Shown here: positions 20,454 to 29,596 of the stretch, one piece after another
Numbering within the stretch: the first letter of the stretch is position 1
Layout: every line of letters starts with the position of its first letter
Source of the DNA: Synechococcaceae cyanobacterium
Lineage (GTDB): Bacteria > Cyanobacteriota > Cyanobacteriia > PCC-6307 > Cyanobiaceae
Assembly: GCA_947461705.1 (NCBI GenBank)
Contig: CANHMF010000003.1
Location: 1-47,697 of the forward strand
DNA: 47,697 nt
Direction of reading: 5' to 3'
Notes under the pieces: model-generated
The model's database searches: none
Told to the model about the DNA's origin: nothing
Seen by the model: the letters and a program-made list of their open reading frames with translations, nothing else
Program-made: the position numbers and the translations under genes

Positions 20454-20872
20454 TGGCCACCGGCAGCGAGAAGCTCGATCAGATTGTTGAGCGGCTGAAG
20501 ACCACCAGCGATCCCAAACGCCGCTACGAGTACGTGCTCTGGCTGGCCAAGAAACTGCAACCCCTGCCGGACGACTACCGCAACGACGCCTTCAAGGTGA
20601 AGGGCTGCGTGTCCCAGGTGTATGTGGTGGGGCAACTGGTGGACGGCAAGCTCCACTGGCAGGGTGATTCCGATGCCGCCATCACCAAGGGGCTGCTGGC
20701 CCTGTTGATCGAGGGGCTGGAGGGGCTCGAGCCCAGTGCCGCCGCCAAGCTCGATCCCAGCTTCCTAGCGGACACCGGTCTGCAGGGCAGCCTCACGCCA
20801 TCGCGGGCCAACGGCTTCCTGAACATCCTCAAGATGATGCAGGCCCAGGCCCAGGCTCTTGCTGACGGCTGA
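20453..20872 (+). CDS. sufE: SufE family Fe-S assembly / sulfur acceptor protein
   Basis: RYEYVLWLAKKLQPLPDDYRNDAFKVKGCVSQVYVVGQLVDGKLHWQGDSDAAITKGLLALLIE. Confidence 0.93.
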   Translation: MATGSEKLDQIVERLKTTSDPKRRYEYVLWLAKKLQPLPDDYRNDAFKVKGCVSQVYVVGQLVDGKLHWQGDSDAAITKGLLALLIEGLEGLEPSAAAKLDPSFLADTGLQGSLTPSRANGFLNILKMMQAQAQALADG

Positions 20873-20914
20873 CGCTCAGATTTCTAGGATCGCCGCTTTC
20901 ACGGACACGCAGGC

Positions 20915-22222
20915 ATGACCATCGGCATCGGCTTGCTCGGGCTCGGCACTGTGGGCGCCGGCGTGGCCGGCATTGTGGCGAGCCCGGAGGGGCGCCATCC
21001 CCTAGTGGGCGGCCTGGCTCTGCGCCGGGTGGCGGTGCGGGATCTCAGCCGCCCGCGGCCGGTGGAGCTGCCGGCCGCGATCCTCACCACCGACCCCGAG
21101 GCGGTGGTGGACGACCCTGCCGTGGACATCGTGGTGGAGGTGATGGGTGGCCTCGAGCCCGCCCGCAGCCTGATTCTGCGGGCGATTGCCGCCGGCAAAC
21201 CGGTGGTGACGGCCAACAAGGCCGTGATTGCCCGCTACGGCGAGGAGATCGCCGCCGCGGCCGCCGCCAAGGGCGTGTACGTGCTGATCGAAGCTGCCGT
21301 GGGCGGTGGCATTCCGATCATCGAGCCCCTCAAGCAATCCCTGGGTGGCAACCGCATCCAGCGGGTGAGCGGCATCATCAACGGCACCACCAACTACATC
21401 CTCAGCCGCATGGCCGATGAGGGTGCCGCCTACGAGGCGGTGTTGGCCGATGCCCAGCAGTTGGGGTATGCCGAAGCCGATCCCGCCGCCGACGTGGAGG
21501 GCGGCGATGCCGCCGACAAGATCGCCATCCTCTCGGGCCTGGCCTACGGCGGCTCGATCGAACGGGCCGCCATCCCCACCGAGGGCATCAACAAGCTCCA
21601 TTCCCGCGACGTGAACTACGCAGCCCAGCTGGGCTACGTGGTGAAGCTCGTGGCCACGGCCCAGTTCCTTGGCACTGATCCCGACGGCACGGTGCAGCTG
21701 GATGTGCGGGTGAACCCCACGCTGCTGCCCAAGGAACACCCCCTGGCGGGCGTGCATGGCGTCAACAACGCGATCCTGGTGGAGGGCGACCCGGTGGGCC
21801 GGGTGATGTTCTACGGCCCTGGCGCCGGAGCAGGTCCCACCGCCTCCGCCGTGGTGGCCGACATCCTCAACATCGCCGGTATCCGCGAGGTGGGCGGGCC
21901 CAATGCCGGATTGGATCCACTGCTGGCGGCCAACCGCTGGCGCCAGTGCCGGCTCGTGGATGCCGGCCTGACCCAGCACCGCAATTACGTGCGCCTGCAG
22001 ACCGGCGACCAGGCCGGCGTGATCGGCAAGATCGGCAGCTGCTTCGGGGAGGAACAGGTGTCGATCCAATCGATCGTGCAATTCGAAACCAGCGGCAGTG
22101 GCACCGCCGAGATCGTGGTGATCACCCACGAGGCACCGGAGGCCCGTTTCCGCGCCGCCCTGCGCGCCATTGAGGCCCTCACGGACGTGGAGAGCGTGGC
22201 GGCTTGCCTGCGCACGTTGTAG
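20915..22222 (+). CDS. hom: Homoserine dehydrogenase
   Basis: IGIGLLGLGTVGAGVAGI; GIINGTTNYILSRM; C-terminal ACT domain. Confidence 0.97.
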   Translation: MTIGIGLLGLGTVGAGVAGIVASPEGRHPLVGGLALRRVAVRDLSRPRPVELPAAILTTDPEAVVDDPAVDIVVEVMGGLEPARSLILRAIAAGKPVVTANKAVIARYGEEIAAAAAAKGVYVLIEAAVGGGIPIIEPLKQSLGGNRIQRVSGIINGTTNYILSRMADEGAAYEAVLADAQQLGYAEADPAADVEGGDAADKIAILSGLAYGGSIERAAIPTEGINKLHSRDVNYAAQLGYVVKLVATAQFLGTDPDGTVQLDVRVNPTLLPKEHPLAGVHGVNNAILVEGDPVGRVMFYGPGAGAGPTASAVVADILNIAGIREVGGPNAGLDPLLAANRWRQCRLVDAGLTQHRNYVRLQTGDQAGVIGKIGSCFGEEQVSIQSIVQFETSGSGTAEIVVITHEAPEARFRAALRAIEALTDVESVAACLRTL

Positions 22223-22478
22223 GGAACACCGTCCCTAGCAACAGCACTGCACTCTGATGCAAAGTGGAAGCAAATCCGTAGACGGTTCGTCCCCATCCCC
22301 GCGTCACACCTCCATCCCCCGCCGCGTTCGAAGCGCCGCGCTCGATGGGAATCCCCTGACGCGTCCCCACTTTTGTAACGAGCCGAACACTTCACTGCAG
22401 AGCGACGCGGAACTGTGGCATCAGCCCCCTCCCCCCACGTCTTCCCGCTTCCCCTTCGATTCACTAACCCGCCACGCC

Positions 22479-22682
22479 ATGACGCTGCATCAGGGTGACT
22501 GCATCCAGCTCACAAGCGACGACCACACGTATCAAGTGATCGGCGTCGACGACCGCCACGACCGCTGCTGGGTGCGCCGTTGGCCCCTCGCCCGCCACGG
22601 ATCTCCAGTTTTTGAAATTTCACTGCAACAGGTGGCCGCCACCGGCCACTCCCGTCCTCCCCGCAAGCTCCAAGGGGCTTGA
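22479..22682 (+). CDS. Small conserved hypothetical protein (67 aa)
   Basis: MTLHQGDCIQLTSDDHTYQVIGVDDRHDRCWVRRWPLARHGSPVFEISLQQVAA; ATG at 22479, compact SH3/KOW-like beta pattern. Confidence 0.6.
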   Translation: MTLHQGDCIQLTSDDHTYQVIGVDDRHDRCWVRRWPLARHGSPVFEISLQQVAATGHSRPPRKLQGA

Positions 22683-22772
22683 ATACAACGGCTTCAACTG
22701 CGTGGCCTGCCCAGGCCTGACCCCATCCGCCCCGCTCCTCGCCACGCCATCGGTCTTGGGTTTGCAGCCCTG

Positions 22773-24305
22773 ATGCTGCCGCTGGTCGGATGCCTGCCGC
22801 CCAAGCCAGAGGGTGAGCTGGTGGTGGCGAACAAGAGCAGCCTGGACTCAGTGGATCCGGTGGACGTGACCACCTTCGCCGGCACCCAGCTGCTGAGCGC
22901 CGTTGGGGATCCCCTCTACGCCAGTGATCCCGGCGGCCGCACCCTGCCACGCCTGGCCACGGCCCTGCCCCAGCTCTCCGCCGGTGGCCGCATCGCCCGC
23001 ATCCCCCTGCGCCGGGATGTGCGCTTCCACGACGGCACCCGCTTTGATGCCGCCGCCATGGTGTTCAACCTGGAGCGCTTCCGCGCCCTGGGCAAGCTCG
23101 GCTACCTGCTGGACGACCGCATCGAGACCGTGCGAGCCAGCGGCCCCTACGAGCTCGAGCTCCAGCTGAAGCGTCCTTACAGCGCCCTGGCGGCGCTGCT
23201 GAGCTCCATCAACCTCACGCCGGTGTCACCGGCCGCCTACCGCAACCACGCCAAGCGCTCACTGGCCAACCGCTTCGTGGGCACGGGCCCGTACCGGCTC
23301 ACGGGCTACACGCCCCAGCACCAGAAACTGGCTCCGTTTGCGGGCTACTGGGGCGCACCGCCCCGCAACCGCGGCATCCACCTAGTCACGCTGAGCAATT
23401 CCACGGCCCTGTTCGGAGCCCTGAGCAGCGGCGAAGTGGATGTGTTGCTGTCCCAGGGGCTGGAAAGCGATCAGCAGCGCTCCCTGGCGGAACGCGCCCG
23501 CCGCGGCCGTCTGGTGGAGGGCATGGGCCCGGCCGTGGAGATCGGCTATCTCACCCTGCTGAGCGATCGGCCACCGCTGAACGATCCGCGGCTGCGCGAG
23601 GCGGTGGCCCACAGCCTCAACCGCGAGCTGATCAGCCAGCGGGTGAGCTTCAACATGCGCTCACCCCTGCGCTCGCTGGTGCCCCCACCCCTACCCGGTG
23701 CCGTCCCGCCGCCATGGCCCGCTTACCAGCCCCAACGCGCCAGGGCGCTGTTCCGCCAGGCCGGCTACTGCAAGGGCCGGCGGCTCAACCTGCCGCTCAC
23801 GTTCCGCTCCAACGTTCCCGCCGATCGCCTGTTCGCCCTCACCTGGCAAGCCCAGCTGCAGCGCGACCTGGGCGACTGCGTGCAGCTGGAGATCAGTGGG
23901 GTGGAATCCACCACCGCCTACCGGCAACTGGAGAAGGGCGCCTTTCCGATGATCCTGCTCGACTGGGTGGGGGACTATCCCGATGCCGACGTGTACCTGG
24001 CTCCGCTGCTGGCCTGTGAGACAGCCCAGGGCCACAGCTGCGTCAAGGGCAGCAGTGTGAGCTTCGGCAGTTTCTGGAGCGCCCCTGGCCTGCAAGGGCA
24101 GCTGCAGGCCAGCGAGGGGCTCAGCGGGCGTGCACGCCTGGAGCTGCTGCAGGCCATCCAGCGACGTGCCGCCCAGGGCAACGCCTACATCCCGGTGTGG
24201 CAGGTGGCCCCACGGGCCTGGGCCCAGCCGTGGCTGGCCCCCCCGCTGTTTGATGGCTCCGGCCGGCTGGTGCTGCAGGCCCTGCAGCGGAGGCCGAACC
24301 CATGA
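22773..24305 (+). CDS. ABC transporter substrate-binding protein, peptide/nickel (DppA/OppA) family
   Basis: SBP_bac_5 pattern: ISAGGRIARIPLRRDVRFHDGTRFDAAAMVFNLERF..., LNDPRLREAVAHSLNRELI; lipobox-like LVGC. Confidence 0.9.
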   Translation: MLPLVGCLPPKPEGELVVANKSSLDSVDPVDVTTFAGTQLLSAVGDPLYASDPGGRTLPRLATALPQLSAGGRIARIPLRRDVRFHDGTRFDAAAMVFNLERFRALGKLGYLLDDRIETVRASGPYELELQLKRPYSALAALLSSINLTPVSPAAYRNHAKRSLANRFVGTGPYRLTGYTPQHQKLAPFAGYWGAPPRNRGIHLVTLSNSTALFGALSSGEVDVLLSQGLESDQQRSLAERARRGRLVEGMGPAVEIGYLTLLSDRPPLNDPRLREAVAHSLNRELISQRVSFNMRSPLRSLVPPPLPGAVPPPWPAYQPQRARALFRQAGYCKGRRLNLPLTFRSNVPADRLFALTWQAQLQRDLGDCVQLEISGVESTTAYRQLEKGAFPMILLDWVGDYPDADVYLAPLLACETAQGHSCVKGSSVSFGSFWSAPGLQGQLQASEGLSGRARLELLQAIQRRAAQGNAYIPVWQVAPRAWAQPWLAPPLFDGSGRLVLQALQRRPNP

Positions 24306-25321
24306 GCCGACGCAAGGATCTGCTGGCCTATCTCGTCAGCCGCCTGGCCCTGGTGCCGGTGATGTTATGGCTGATCGCCAGCCTGGTGTTCCTGCTGCTG
24401 CGGGTGGCACCTGGCGATCCGATCGATGCCCTGTTGGGCACCCGTGCGCCCCAGGAAGCCCGCGACGCCCTGCGCCAGCAGCTGGGCCTGGACCAGCCGC
24501 TGCTGGTGCAATACGGCCACTACCTCGCCGATCTGCTGCGGGGGCAGTTGGGGGAGTCGCTCACCAACCAGGAACCCGTCACCGCCGTGATCAGCCGCAG
24601 CCTGCCCGCCAGCCTGGAGCTGGGGCTGGTGGCTCTGCTGATTGCCGCGGTGGTAGGCCTGGCGGTGGGCTTCAGCGGCATCGCCCGGCCGGAGGGCAGG
24701 CTCGATCTCGGTGGCCGCCTTTACGGCATCGGCACCTATGCCCTGCCGCCGTTCTGGGCGGCGATGGTGGTGCAACTGATCTTCGCGGTGTGGCTGGGCT
24801 GGCTGCCGGTGGGGGGCCGCTTCCCCCCCACCCTGGAGCCCCCGAGTGGCAGCGGCTTCTACCTGCTCGACAGCCTGCTGGCCGGTGGCGGTCCCCCCTT
24901 CTGGGGAGCCCTGCGCCACCTGGTGCTGCCGGCCAGCACCCTCGGCCTGCTGCTGAGTGGGGTGTTTGCCAATGCCCTGCGCCTCAACCTGCGCCGAGCC
25001 CTGGACTCCGATTACGTGGAGGCGGCCCGCAGCCGCGGGTTGAGCGAACGGCGCGTGGTGCTGCGCCATGCCCTGCCCAATGCGCTGCTACCAGTCCTCA
25101 CGATCACGGGCATCACCGTGGCGTCCCTGATCGGCGGCGCCTTGCTGATCGAAGTCACCTACTCCTGGCCAGGGATCGCCTTCCGGTTGCAGGAAGCCAT
25201 CAGCCAGCGCGACTATCCCGTGGTGCAGGGGATCGTGGTGGTGGTGGCCGCCCTGGTGGTGGCCGTGAGTGTGCTGGTGGACCTGGTGGTGGCTCTGCTG
25301 GATCCGCGGCTCTCGTTTTAA
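24302..25321 (+). CDS. ABC transporter permease, DppB/OppB family
   Basis: LLRVAPGDPIDALLGTRAPQEARDALRQQLGLDQPLLVQYGHYLADLLRGQLGESLTNQEPV; EAARSRGLSERRVVLRHALPNALLP. Confidence 0.95.
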   Translation: MSRRKDLLAYLVSRLALVPVMLWLIASLVFLLLRVAPGDPIDALLGTRAPQEARDALRQQLGLDQPLLVQYGHYLADLLRGQLGESLTNQEPVTAVISRSLPASLELGLVALLIAAVVGLAVGFSGIARPEGRLDLGGRLYGIGTYALPPFWAAMVVQLIFAVWLGWLPVGGRFPPTLEPPSGSGFYLLDSLLAGGGPPFWGALRHLVLPASTLGLLLSGVFANALRLNLRRALDSDYVEAARSRGLSERRVVLRHALPNALLPVLTITGITVASLIGGALLIEVTYSWPGIAFRLQEAISQRDYPVVQGIVVVVAALVVAVSVLVDLVVALLDPRLSF

Positions 25322-25331
25322 GCCCTGGGCC

Positions 25332-26939
25332 TCAGTGCGCTGCGCGCAGGGAGGCCCGCCACTCCCGCGCCGCCCGGGCATCCAGCACATAGGCCTTCAC
25401 CCCCCCCATCTGGCGCTGCTGGGGGGGGATGCTGCGGGGCTGCTGCTGTAGGCCCTGGAGGAATTCGCTGCTGAAGCTGAGCATCAAGGCCTGCACCCGC
25501 TCGGGATCCACCCCCACCAGCTCCTCACCCAACTGGAACAGGGCCTGGTCGCCCCGGCGCAGGCGCACCGGCGAAAAGTGGCTGCCACCCTCCACCAGCA
25601 CCAGGCGGCTGCTGGCCGTAGCCGCAGGCAGAAACAGCTGCAGCTGTTCACTCAGGGGCGGCGTGATCAGATCGAGGCTGCCCCCCAACATCAGCACCGG
25701 GGCCCCAAGCCCCTGCAGACCGCGATGGGGCCACAACAGGCTGCCAAAGCCGTTGAACGTCACCACCCCGGCGATGGGCTGGGCAAGGGGCACCGGGGGC
25801 GGCAGGGGCACTTGGCTCACCTGGCATTGCAGCAGCTGGGAGAGATTGATCAGCGGCAGGCCCGCAAGGGCCCGCTGGCAGCGGCGCACCAGGCCGGGCT
25901 CGGGCCGCAGCCCGGCTGCCAACAACGAGGTGAGGCCCCCGAGCGAGTGGCCCATCAACACCACCGAACCCCCCAACCTGGGGAGCTGCCCCCGCTGCTG
26001 GGCCGCCACCACCGCCTGAAGATCCAGGAGGCGATCGGGCAGGGTTTCGGCCCCTGGCGGCAGCCGCCGGCCATCCAGCAGGTCCCGCACCGCCGCCTCA
26101 TCGCTGCCCGGATGTTCCAGCAGCACCACCGACCAGCCGCGTTCCCGCAGGGCCAAGGCCAGCCAGGCCAGCTGACCCGTGCTGCCCCCCAGGCCCGGGG
26201 TGAGCAGCACCCAGGGCTGCTGGGGATGGGCCTCGCGGGCCTGCCAGAGCTCCAGCGCCAGGGGCTGCGGGCGATGGGCCACCGGCAGGTTCAGCCGTTG
26301 AGGGGCCTGGGCGGTGGCAGCGGCATCGGTGATGGGCGGCAAAGCCCCCTGCTGCGGCAGGGGCAAGGCCCGCAGAGCCTGCAGGGCCTGCTGTTGCTGC
26401 TGGAGTTGACGTCGCCACTGGGCTGCCAACTCCAGCAAGGCATCCACATGAAGAATGAGCCGGTGGCTGGGCACGGCCCGCAACAGCTCGATGGTGGTGA
26501 CCTGCGGCTGCGTGGCAAGCAACTGCTGGAGGGAGGCCAGCAGCAGCGGTGCAGCGTTGCCCTGATCGGTGCTGATCAGATCGCCCACCTCCTCCAGCAC
26601 CCGTTGGCCCGCCCAGCTGTTGAGCAACTGCTGCCCCAGGGAGCGATCGCGCACCAGGGGGGCCCGCAACAGCCGCAGCAGGTCGTCGCGACTGTTGGGC
26701 TCGATCAGGGCGAGCCATACGCCCAGATCACCCTGAGGGCGACGAGGATCGCGACTCCAGGCCTCCAGCTCCTGCAGGTCCACCGGCACCCGCAGGCCAT
26801 CGAGCTGCACCTCCAGCTGATCTGCGGCACGGGCCGGCAGCGGCAGGGCAGCCCAAAGCCACGAACTGACAAGCAGACTGCGCACCACTACGGCGATGCG
26901 GCGACAGCGCGTTGGGACAGCCACAGAGGGAGTCAGCAA
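25332..26939 (-). CDS. DUF1400 / alpha-beta hydrolase family protein
   Basis: N-terminal ADQLEVQLDGLRVPVDLQELEAW (DUF1400-like); hydrolase core VVLMGHSLGGLTSLLAAG. TTG/GTG start uncertain. Confidence 0.85.
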   Translation of the reverse strand: MLTPSVAVPTRCRRIAVVVRSLLVSSWLWAALPLPARAADQLEVQLDGLRVPVDLQELEAWSRDPRRPQGDLGVWLALIEPNSRDDLLRLLRAPLVRDRSLGQQLLNSWAGQRVLEEVGDLISTDQGNAAPLLLASLQQLLATQPQVTTIELLRAVPSHRLILHVDALLELAAQWRRQLQQQQQALQALRALPLPQQGALPPITDAAATAQAPQRLNLPVAHRPQPLALELWQAREAHPQQPWVLLTPGLGGSTGQLAWLALALRERGWSVVLLEHPGSDEAAVRDLLDGRRLPPGAETLPDRLLDLQAVVAAQQRGQLPRLGGSVVLMGHSLGGLTSLLAAGLRPEPGLVRRCQRALAGLPLINLSQLLQCQVSQVPLPPPVPLAQPIAGVVTFNGFGSLLWPHRGLQGLGAPVLMLGGSLDLITPPLSEQLQLFLPAATASSRLVLVEGGSHFSPVRLRRGDQALFQLGEELVGVDPERVQALMLSFSSEFLQGLQQQPRSIPPQQRQMGGVKAYVLDARAAREWRASLRAAH

Positions 26940-28132
26940 GCCGAAGCTGGTGGTTCCAGTTTCCCGCGCCGCTACGAGAACTGGCCATGGTTCGCCTGAT
27001 AGCGAGCATCGGCGCCGGTGGGGTGCTCTATCTCACGCCGATGGTGTTCCACCGGGAACACTTCTCCGCCGCGTCGGTGGGGCTGGGCCTGGCCCTGGCT
27101 GCCCTCACCGGCACGGCAGGCCGCTTCGCCAGCGGAGTCCTGCTGGATCGGGGCCTGAACTGCTCGCTGCCGGTGCTGCTGGCAGCGGCCACGGCCCTGC
27201 TGGGGGACGGCCTGCTCCTGCAGGCCGACACCTTCACGGCCTACGTGATGGGCCAACTGCTGCTGGGCACAGCCATGGGGCTGTACTGGCCCGCCATTGA
27301 ACTGGCGGTTCCCCTGAGCTCAGCGCCGCTGAGCTCCGCCCGGGGTTACGCCCTGGCACGCAGCGCCGATGCCCTCGGTATCGCCAGCGGCGCCCTGGGC
27401 GGCGCCGTGCTGGCGGCGATGGGGCGGCTACGGGGAATTTATGTGGTGGACATGCTCTGCCTCGTGGTGCTGGCCACCCTGCTGCTGCGCCGGCCGTTGC
27501 CGAGCCCCGCAGCCAGCGCAACCGCTGGCGTGAGGCTCCCATGGGGCCAGTGGCTACCACCTCTGCTGCCGCTGCTGGCTCTCTCGGTGGTGGCCACCGC
27601 CATTCCAGCCCTGATGCAAAGCGCCCTGCCCCTGGATCTGGTGCGGGGCGGGCTGGAGCGGGCGGCCCAACCCGAGAGCATCAGCGCACTGCTGATCGGC
27701 CTGCAACTGGGCTTGCTGCTGCTGCTGCAATGGCCCGTTGGCCGCACCCTGGCGGAGAAACCTGTGGTGGTGGGGCTGAAACTGAGCCTGCTGTGCATGG
27801 CCATCGGCACCGCCCTGCTGGCCCTTTCGGCCCTGAGCCGCCACGGCATCGGCCTAGTGGTGCTGGCCCAACTGCCCCTCGCCCTGGGGGAAGCAGCCTT
27901 TCTACCGATCGCCACCGAAGCGGTGGTGGAACTCAGCCCCCCAGACCATCAGGGCCTGGCCATGGCCCTGTTCTCCCAGTGCTTTGCCATCAGCGCCTTC
28001 GGCGCCCCCCTGATGGCAGGCGTGCTGCTGGACAGTCACCGGCATGGAGCGGTGCTGTGGCTGCTGGTGGCCTCCATCTGCCTCCTGGGGCTGGGGCTGC
28101 TGGGGCCCATCAGCCGCCATGCGAGGCGCTGA
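26912..28132 (+). CDS. MFS transporter
   Basis: About 12 hydrophobic segments; LVRLIASIGAGGVLYLTPMVFHREHFSAASVGLGLALAALTGTAGRFASGVLLDR. Start TTG 26912 or ATG 26987. Confidence 0.88.
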   Translation: MGQPQRESASRSWWFQFPAPLRELAMVRLIASIGAGGVLYLTPMVFHREHFSAASVGLGLALAALTGTAGRFASGVLLDRGLNCSLPVLLAAATALLGDGLLLQADTFTAYVMGQLLLGTAMGLYWPAIELAVPLSSAPLSSARGYALARSADALGIASGALGGAVLAAMGRLRGIYVVDMLCLVVLATLLLRRPLPSPAASATAGVRLPWGQWLPPLLPLLALSVVATAIPALMQSALPLDLVRGGLERAAQPESISALLIGLQLGLLLLLQWPVGRTLAEKPVVVGLKLSLLCMAIGTALLALSALSRHGIGLVVLAQLPLALGEAAFLPIATEAVVELSPPDHQGLAMALFSQCFAISAFGAPLMAGVLLDSHRHGAVLWLLVASICLLGLGLLGPISRHARR

Positions 28133-28135
28133 GGC

Positions 28136-28375
28136 TCAGGCGCTCTTTTCGGCGTTGCGCGGCGCCACCCAGGCCTCGTGGGGCAGGGGCTCGGTGCCGT
28201 ATTCCCAGTCGTCGTAGTCGGGATCGTTGCGGATCTGCTGGTGCAGCTCCTTCTGAACGTCGAAATCGTGGGGATGGAGAGGCTCGCCAGCGGGGGCACC
28301 CGCGGGGGTGGAAGGCTGCTCGGCGGTCATCGGGTCCACAGGATCTCTGACCATTCTGGGGCCTGCGGCCGCCAC
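28136..28375 (-). CDS. Small acidic conserved hypothetical protein
   Basis: HPHDFDVQKELHQQIRNDPDYDDWEYGTEPLPHEAWVAP; convergent to the MFS gene. Confidence 0.55.
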   Translation of the reverse strand: MAAAGPRMVRDPVDPMTAEQPSTPAGAPAGEPLHPHDFDVQKELHQQIRNDPDYDDWEYGTEPLPHEAWVAPRNAEKSA

Positions 28376-28397
28376 CGGACAGTTGCCCCAGGGCGGC

Positions 28398-29489
28398 TCA
28401 GACGTTGAACAGGAACTCCATCACGTCGCCCTCGGCCACCACATACTCCTTACCCTCGGCCCGCAGCCACCCCTTGGTGCGCGCCTCCACCAGAGAGCCC
28501 GCCTCCAGCAACTGCTTGTAGCCGATGGTCTGGGCGCGGATGAAGCCCCGCTCGAAATCGGTGTGGATCACACCGGCCGCCTGGGGGGCGGTCATGCCGG
28601 CCTGGATGGTCCAGGCGCGGGTTTCCTTCTCGCCGGTGGTGAAGTATGTGCGCAGGCCCAGCAGGGTGTAAGTAGCACGGATCAAGCTCTGCAGGCCGCC
28701 CTCCTCCACCCCCAGGCCGGCCAGGAATTCGGCGCGATCCTCCTCGGGCAACTCAATCAGCTCGGCCTCCACCTGGGCCGAGATGCGCACCGTGCCGGCA
28801 CCTTCCTTCTCAGCCAGGGCCGCCACCTCGTCGCAGTAAGCATTGCCGCTGGCCAGATCGTCTTCGCTCACATTGGTGGCGTAGATGATCGGCTTGGCGG
28901 TGAGCAACCCCAGGGGCTTCACCATCGCCGCTTCCTCATCGCTGAGCTCCACGCTGCGGGCGGCGCCGCCCTGCTCCAGCACCGCCTGGATGCGCTCGAG
29001 GGCGGCATCTTCGGTTTGGGCCTCCTTGCTGGTGCGCACCTGCTTCTTGAGGCGCTCGCGCCGCTTCTCCACCTGGGAGAGATCGGCCAGGCCCAGTTCC
29101 AGGTTGATCACTTCAGCGTCGCGGGCTGGGCCCACCGAGCCGCTCACGTGGATCACGTCGTCGTTCTCGAAGCAGCGCACCACGTGCACGATCGCGTCCA
29201 CTTCGCGGATGTTGGCCAGGAACTTGTTGCCCAGGCCCTCGCCCTGACTGGCCCCCTTCACCAGGCCGGCGATATCCACGAACTCCACCTTGGTGGGAAT
29301 GATCTCCTTGCTGCCGCTCACATCGGAAAGAAGCTGCAGGCGGGGGTCCGGCACCGACACGATGCCCGAATTGGGCTCGATCGTGCAGAAGGGATAGTTG
29401 GCGGCTTCGGCCTGGGCGTTGGCCACCAGGGCGTTGAACAGGGTCGACTTGCCAACGTTGGGCAGACCGACGATTCCGGCTTTGAGCAT
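28398..29489 (-). CDS. ychF: Redox-regulated ATPase YchF / Obg-like GTPase
   Basis: [52 protein letters not shown]-terminal TGS. Confidence 0.98.
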   Translation of the reverse strand: MLKAGIVGLPNVGKSTLFNALVANAQAEAANYPFCTIEPNSGIVSVPDPRLQLLSDVSGSKEIIPTKVEFVDIAGLVKGASQGEGLGNKFLANIREVDAIVHVVRCFENDDVIHVSGSVGPARDAEVINLELGLADLSQVEKRRERLKKQVRTSKEAQTEDAALERIQAVLEQGGAARSVELSDEEAAMVKPLGLLTAKPIIYATNVSEDDLASGNAYCDEVAALAEKEGAGTVRISAQVEAELIELPEEDRAEFLAGLGVEEGGLQSLIRATYTLLGLRTYFTTGEKETRAWTIQAGMTAPQAAGVIHTDFERGFIRAQTIGYKQLLEAGSLVEARTKGWLRAEGKEYVVAEGDVMEFLFNV

Positions 29490-29596
29490 GGCTGGAATCT
29501 ACGGGCCGCCGGTGATCCACCCCCGTTGACCGCCACAGTGGACGCCGCGACCAGGAAGACTGGAGCGAGCGCCGGCGACCTCCCATTCCTTCCGTC

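Noticed and set aside
25578-26999. 473-aa plus-strand ORF opposite the DUF1400 hydrolase
   Set aside because: Gln/Gly-rich antisense frame; hydrolase strand has a GHSLGG nucleophile motif.
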